A stretch of DNA of 64,000 nt, taken from positions 56,101,816-56,165,815 of the forward strand of contig OZ024938.1 in the NCBI GenBank assembly GCA_964017235.1, given 5' to 3'. The notes under the pieces are model-generated. The model had not been told where the DNA came from. It did no database searches and saw only the letters and a program-made list of their open reading frames with translations. The DNA is from Sabellastarte sp. h YS-2021 (taxonomy: Eukaryota > Annelida > Polychaeta > Sabellida > Sabellidae). A program made the position numbers and the translations under genes. Of this stretch, positions 59,701-64,000 are shown in pieces. Numbering within the stretch: the first letter of the stretch is position 1; each line of letters begins with the position of its first letter.

Positions 59701-61500
59701 TTTGCACTAATAACATCTAACACCTGAACCATAACACTTGGTCATGAAAATTCACAACTTCTAAATAGCATTAGCCTACTTGTGACAGCTTGAGTTTCCT
59801 AGCTGAGGAAAATTAACATTAATCATTGGGCTAGACAGTCTGATTTAGGTAGAATACCAGCAAACTCTCTCCCGGGGCTCTTAAACGGTCATATTTGGTC
59901 TCAGTTTGTTCTCTAACAGCCCCAGTACTGGACACTTACAGCTTCAAAGTTGTTAACAATAACAGAAGTAATAATCTTTAACTGTAGCATGAATGTCTGA
60001 GGTCACAATAAACAAATCTGACCTTTACACTTTAATGGTGTACTGCTACTACAATAACTGAATTTACATTCTTTTCGATTCAAAACTCGCAAAGTATCAA
60101 CTAATTTAATAACTTCCATAATTTTGACAGTTTGAAATTGTTAGAAGGTGTGCTGGTTTGGTCTTTTAACTGTTTCATAAATACCAGAACAGTTTATATT
60201 CATCACTGGGTATTGATAGCCTAAGATCAGGCAGAATACAAGCAAACTCATGTCATGTTTGGTCTCAGTTTGTCCACTAACAGCCCCAGTACTGGACACT
60301 TGCATCTTCAGACTTGTTTACTTGCAATTTATAGTCAGATCTACAACCATAGCACAAGTAATATTCTGTAAGTGTAGCATGCATGTTTGAAGTAACAATA
60401 AATAAATCTGACTTTTACACCTTAACATTGTACTCTTACTACAATAAGTGAATTTCCTTCCTTTTTTGTATTCAAAACTTGCAAAGTATCAACTAATTCA
60501 ATAACTTCTATAATTTTGACAGTTTGAGATTATTAGGAGTGCTGGTTCAGTGTTTTATCTATTTCATAAATACAGGAATAGTTAATAATCATCACAGGAT
60601 ATTGATAGTCTGAGGTTAGGCAGAATACAAGCACACTCTCTGTTAGGGCTCTTAAAGGGTCATATTTTGGTCTCATATTTGACCCCTAACATCCCCAGTA
60701 TATGATTTGATCATAAAATATCAATGACCATTTTTATTTATTTATGACCATCTCATATGTCAGCTTGGTTGCCTCAGGCCTTTTTTGCTATTTTCTGTTG
60801 CTTTATAATTGTTATTATTAATAAACAAGCCTTGATTGGTTGTGGGTCAATAGTATATCTGCACAATGTACCTTCACTTAGGAGGTCATTTTTATGCACT
60901 AATAACATCTAACAGCTGAATCATAACATTTGGTCATGAAAATTCACAACTTCTAAATAGCATTAGCCTACTTGTTACAGCTTGAGTTTCCTAGCTGAGG
61001 AAAATTAATATTAATCATTGGGCTAGACAGTCTGATTTAGGCACAATACCAGCAAACTCTCTCCCGGGGCTCTTAAAAGGTCATATTTGGTCTCAGTTTG
61101 TTCTCTAACAGCCCCAGTACTGGACACTTACAGTTTCGAAGTTCTTAACGATAACACAAGTAATAATCTCTAACTGTAGCATGAATGTCTGAGGTCCCAA
61201 TAAATAAATCTGACGTTTACACTTTAATGGTGTACTGCTACTACAATAACTGAATTTACATTCTTTTGGATTCAAAACTCGCAAAGTATCAAGTAATTTA
61301 ATAACTTCCATAATTTTGACAGTTTGAAATTGTTAGAAGGCATGCTGGTTTGGTCTTTTAACTATTTTATAAATACCAGAACAGTTTATATTCATCACTG
61401 GGTATTGACAGTCTAAGATCAGGCAGAATACAAGCAAACTCTCTCTTGGGGCTCTTAAAGGGTCATATTTTGGTCTCATATTCGACCCCTAAGATCCCCA
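56710..61500 (+). repeat. 1,995-bp higher-order repeat segment
   Basis: Within the array, an 802-bp unit plus a shortened 1,193-bp unit alternate. Identical landmarks ('cttacagtttcgaagttctt') fall at about 57138, 59133 and 61128, exactly 1,995 apart. The two 1,193-bp units share the same internal deletion. Confidence 0.88.
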
Positions 61501-64000
61501 GTATATGATTTGATCATAAAATATCAATGACCACTTTTATTTATTTATGATCATCTCATATGTCAGCTTGGTTGCCTCAGGGCTTTTTTGCTATTTTCTG
61601 TTGCTTTATAATTGTTATTATTAAAAACAGACCTTGATTGGTTTTGGGTAAACAGCATATCTGCACAATGTACCTTCACTTAGGAGATCTTTTTATGCAC
61701 TAATAACATCTAACAACCCAATCATAACACTTGATCATGAAAATTCACAACTTCTAAATAGCATTAGCCTACTTGTTACAGCTTGAGTTTCCTAGCTGAG
61801 GAAAATTAATATTAATCATTGGGCTAGACAGTCTGATTTAGGCACAATACCAGCAAACTCTCTCCCGGGGCTCTTAAAAGGTCATGTTTGGTCTCAGTTT
61901 GTTCTCTAACAGGCCCAGTACTGGACACTTACAGCTTCAAAGTTCTTAACGATAACACAAGTAATAATCTGTAACTGTAGCATGAATGTCTGAGGTCCCA
62001 ATAAATAAATCTGACCTTTACACTTTAATGGTGTACTGCTACTACAATAACTGAATTTACATTCTTTTCGATTCAAAACTCGCAAAGTATCAAGTAATTT
62101 AATAACTTCCATAATTTTGACAGTTTGAAATTGTTCGAAGGCGTGCTGGTTTGGTCTTTTAACTGTTTCATGAATACCAGAACAGTTTATATTCATCACT
62201 GGGTATTGATAGTCTAAGATCAGGCAGAATACAAGCAAACTCTCTCTTGGGGCTCTTAAAATGTCATGTTTGGTCTCACTTTGTCCTCTAACAGCCCCAG
62301 TACTAGACACTTGCATCTTCAGACTTGTTTACTTGTAATTTATAGTCAGATCTATAACCATAGCACAAGTAATATTCTGTAAGTGTAGCATGAAAGTTTG
62401 AGGTAACAATAAATAAATCTGACTTTTACACCTTAACATTGTACTGTTACTACAATAAGTGAGTTTCCCTTCTTTTTTGTATTCGAAACTTGCAAAGTAT
62501 CAACTAATTCAATACCTTCTATAATTTTGACAGTTTGAGATTGTTAGGAGTGCTGGTTCATTCTTTTATCTATTCCATAAATACAAGAACAGTTAATATT
62601 TATCACTGGATATTGATAGTCTGAGGTTAGGCAGAATATAAGCAAACTCTCTGTTGGGGCTCTTAAAGGGTCATATTTTGGTCTCATATTTGACCCCTAG
62701 GATCCCCAGTATATGATTTGATCATAAAATATCAATGACCACTTTTATTTATTTATGACCATCTAATATGTCAGCTTGGTTGCCTCAGGGCTTTTTTGCT
62801 AGTTTCTGTTACTTTATAATTGTTATTATTAATAAACAAGCCTTGATTGGTTGTGGGTAAATAGCATATCTGCACAATGTACCTTCACTTAGGATCTCAT
62901 TTTTATGCACTAATAACATCTAACACCTGAATCATAACACTTGGTCATGAAAATTCACAACTTCTAAATAGCATTAGCCTACTTGTTACAGCTTGAGTTT
63001 CCTAGCTGAGGAAAATTAATATTAATCATTGGGCTAGACAGTCTGATTTAGGCACAATACCAGCAAACTCTCTCCCGGGGCTCTTAAAAGGTCATATTTG
63101 GTCTCAGTTTGTTCTCTAACAGCCCCAGTACTGGACACTTACAGCTTCAAAGTTCTTAACGATAACACAAGTAATAATCTGTAACTGTAGCATGAATGTC
63201 TGAGGTCCCAATAAATAAATCTGACCTTTACACTTTAATGGTGTACTGCTACTACAATAACTGAATTTACATTCTTTTCGATTCAAAACTCGCAAAGTAT
63301 CAAGTAATTTAATAACTTCCATAATTTTGACAGTTTGAAATTGTTCGAAGGCGTGCTGGTTTGGTCTTTTAACTGTTTCATGAATACCAGAACAGTTTAT
63401 ATTCATCACTGGGTATTGACAGTCTAAGATCAGGCAGAATACAAGCAAACTCTCTCTTGGGGCTCTTAAAATGTCATGTTTGGTCTCACTTTGTCCTCTA
63501 ACAGCCCCAGTACTGGACACTTGCATCTTCAGACTTGTTTACTTGTAATTTATAGTCAGATCTACAACCATAGCACAAGTAGTATTCTGTAAGTGTAGCA
63601 TGAATGTTTGAGGTAACAACAAATAAATTTGACTTTTACACCTTAACATTGTACTGTTACTACAATAAGTGAGTTTCCCTTCTTTTTTGTATTCAAAACT
63701 TGCAAAGTATCAACTAATTCAATACCTTCTATAATTTTGACAGTTTGAGATTGTTAGGAGTGCTGGTTCATTCTTTTATCTATTCCATAAATACAAGAAC
63801 AGTTAATATTTATCACTGGATATTGATAGTCTGAGGTTAGGCAGAATACAAGCAAACTCTCTGTTGCGGCTCTTAAATGGTCATATTTTGGTCTCATATT
63901 TGACCCCCTAAGATCCCCAGTATATGATTTGATCATAAAATATCAATGACCACTTTTATTTATTTATGACCATCTCATATGTCAGCTTGGTTGCCTCAGG

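Larger units (their letters stand above)
49300..64000 (+). repeat. Large satellite array with higher-order units
   Basis: The stretch is made of block A (starting 'tatgatttgatcataaaata'), block B1 (starting 'cagcttcaaagtt') and block B2 (starting 'cttcagacttgtttacttg'), each about 400 bp. All end alike (gggctcttaaa ... tttggtctca ... cagccccagta). B1 and B2 are homologous throughout; A shares mainly its end. The phase marker 'cagccccagtactggacact' before B1 recurs near 50991, 52685, 53897, 55108, 55911, 57121, 57923, 59116, 59919, 61111, 61912 and 63122. Spacings are about 1,210 (A-B1-B2) or 802 (A-B1). The first copy near 49300-50580 is the most diverged. The array continues past the window end. 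Short frames inside are by-products of the repeat. Confidence 0.92.

Noticed and set aside
49300-64000. CRISPR array or protein-coding repeat gene
   Set aside because: The units are about 400-1,210 bp with no spacers, and the frames are short and interrupted. This is satellite DNA.

Overview
The window looks like AT-rich genomic DNA of an animal. It is most likely a mollusc, and a bivalve-like lophotrochozoan is my best guess. The reasons are long introns with GT-AG borders, small exons, secreted multi-domain proteins with PAN/apple-type modules, and several tRNA-derived SINEs whose 3' ends carry a 'gacgtaaaac' motif followed by AAATAA-type repeats. The species assignment is inference. Nothing prokaryotic was seen. 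All gene models below were built by eye from splice signals, reading phase and protein pattern.

Layout. 1-12,000 is mostly non-coding: LINE remnants, SINE copies, a 5S rRNA-derived SINE, small tandem duplications and two long G tracts. 12,043-16,074 (minus strand) holds an intron-bearing pogo/Tigger-like (DDE_1 superfamily) transposase gene in at least six exons with matching phases and all three catalytic Asp motifs. A probable one-base frameshift lies near its end. 17,893-26,021 (plus) is PAN gene 1: a signal peptide, three PAN/apple-like modules and a short end, about 294 residues. 28,426-43,055 (plus) is PAN gene 2: its own signal peptide, four PAN-like modules, a Ly6/uPAR-like cysteine domain and a C-terminal laminin-G/concanavalin-like domain, about 763 residues from 20 exons. 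The first seven coding exons of gene 1 match the first eight of gene 2 in length and phase, so the two genes are tandem paralogs. Their introns carry LINE 3' fragments, SINEs and fold-back elements.

43,060-49,300 is mostly non-coding, with one tandem repeat, one SINE and a possible promoter plus first exons of an unidentified transcript (46,079-48,570). From about 49,300 to the window end there is a large satellite array built from roughly 400-bp related blocks. They form 1,210-bp (three-block) and about 802-bp (two-block) units, and in places a 1,995-bp higher-order repeat. A 480-bp TTAA-flanked MITE has inserted into one unit, and the other units preserve the empty site.

How the genes work together: both PAN genes should encode secreted or extracellular adhesion/recognition-type proteins with disulfide-rich modules that typically bind carbohydrate or protein. 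The sequence gives no direct functional assignment. The transposase-like gene is unrelated to them.
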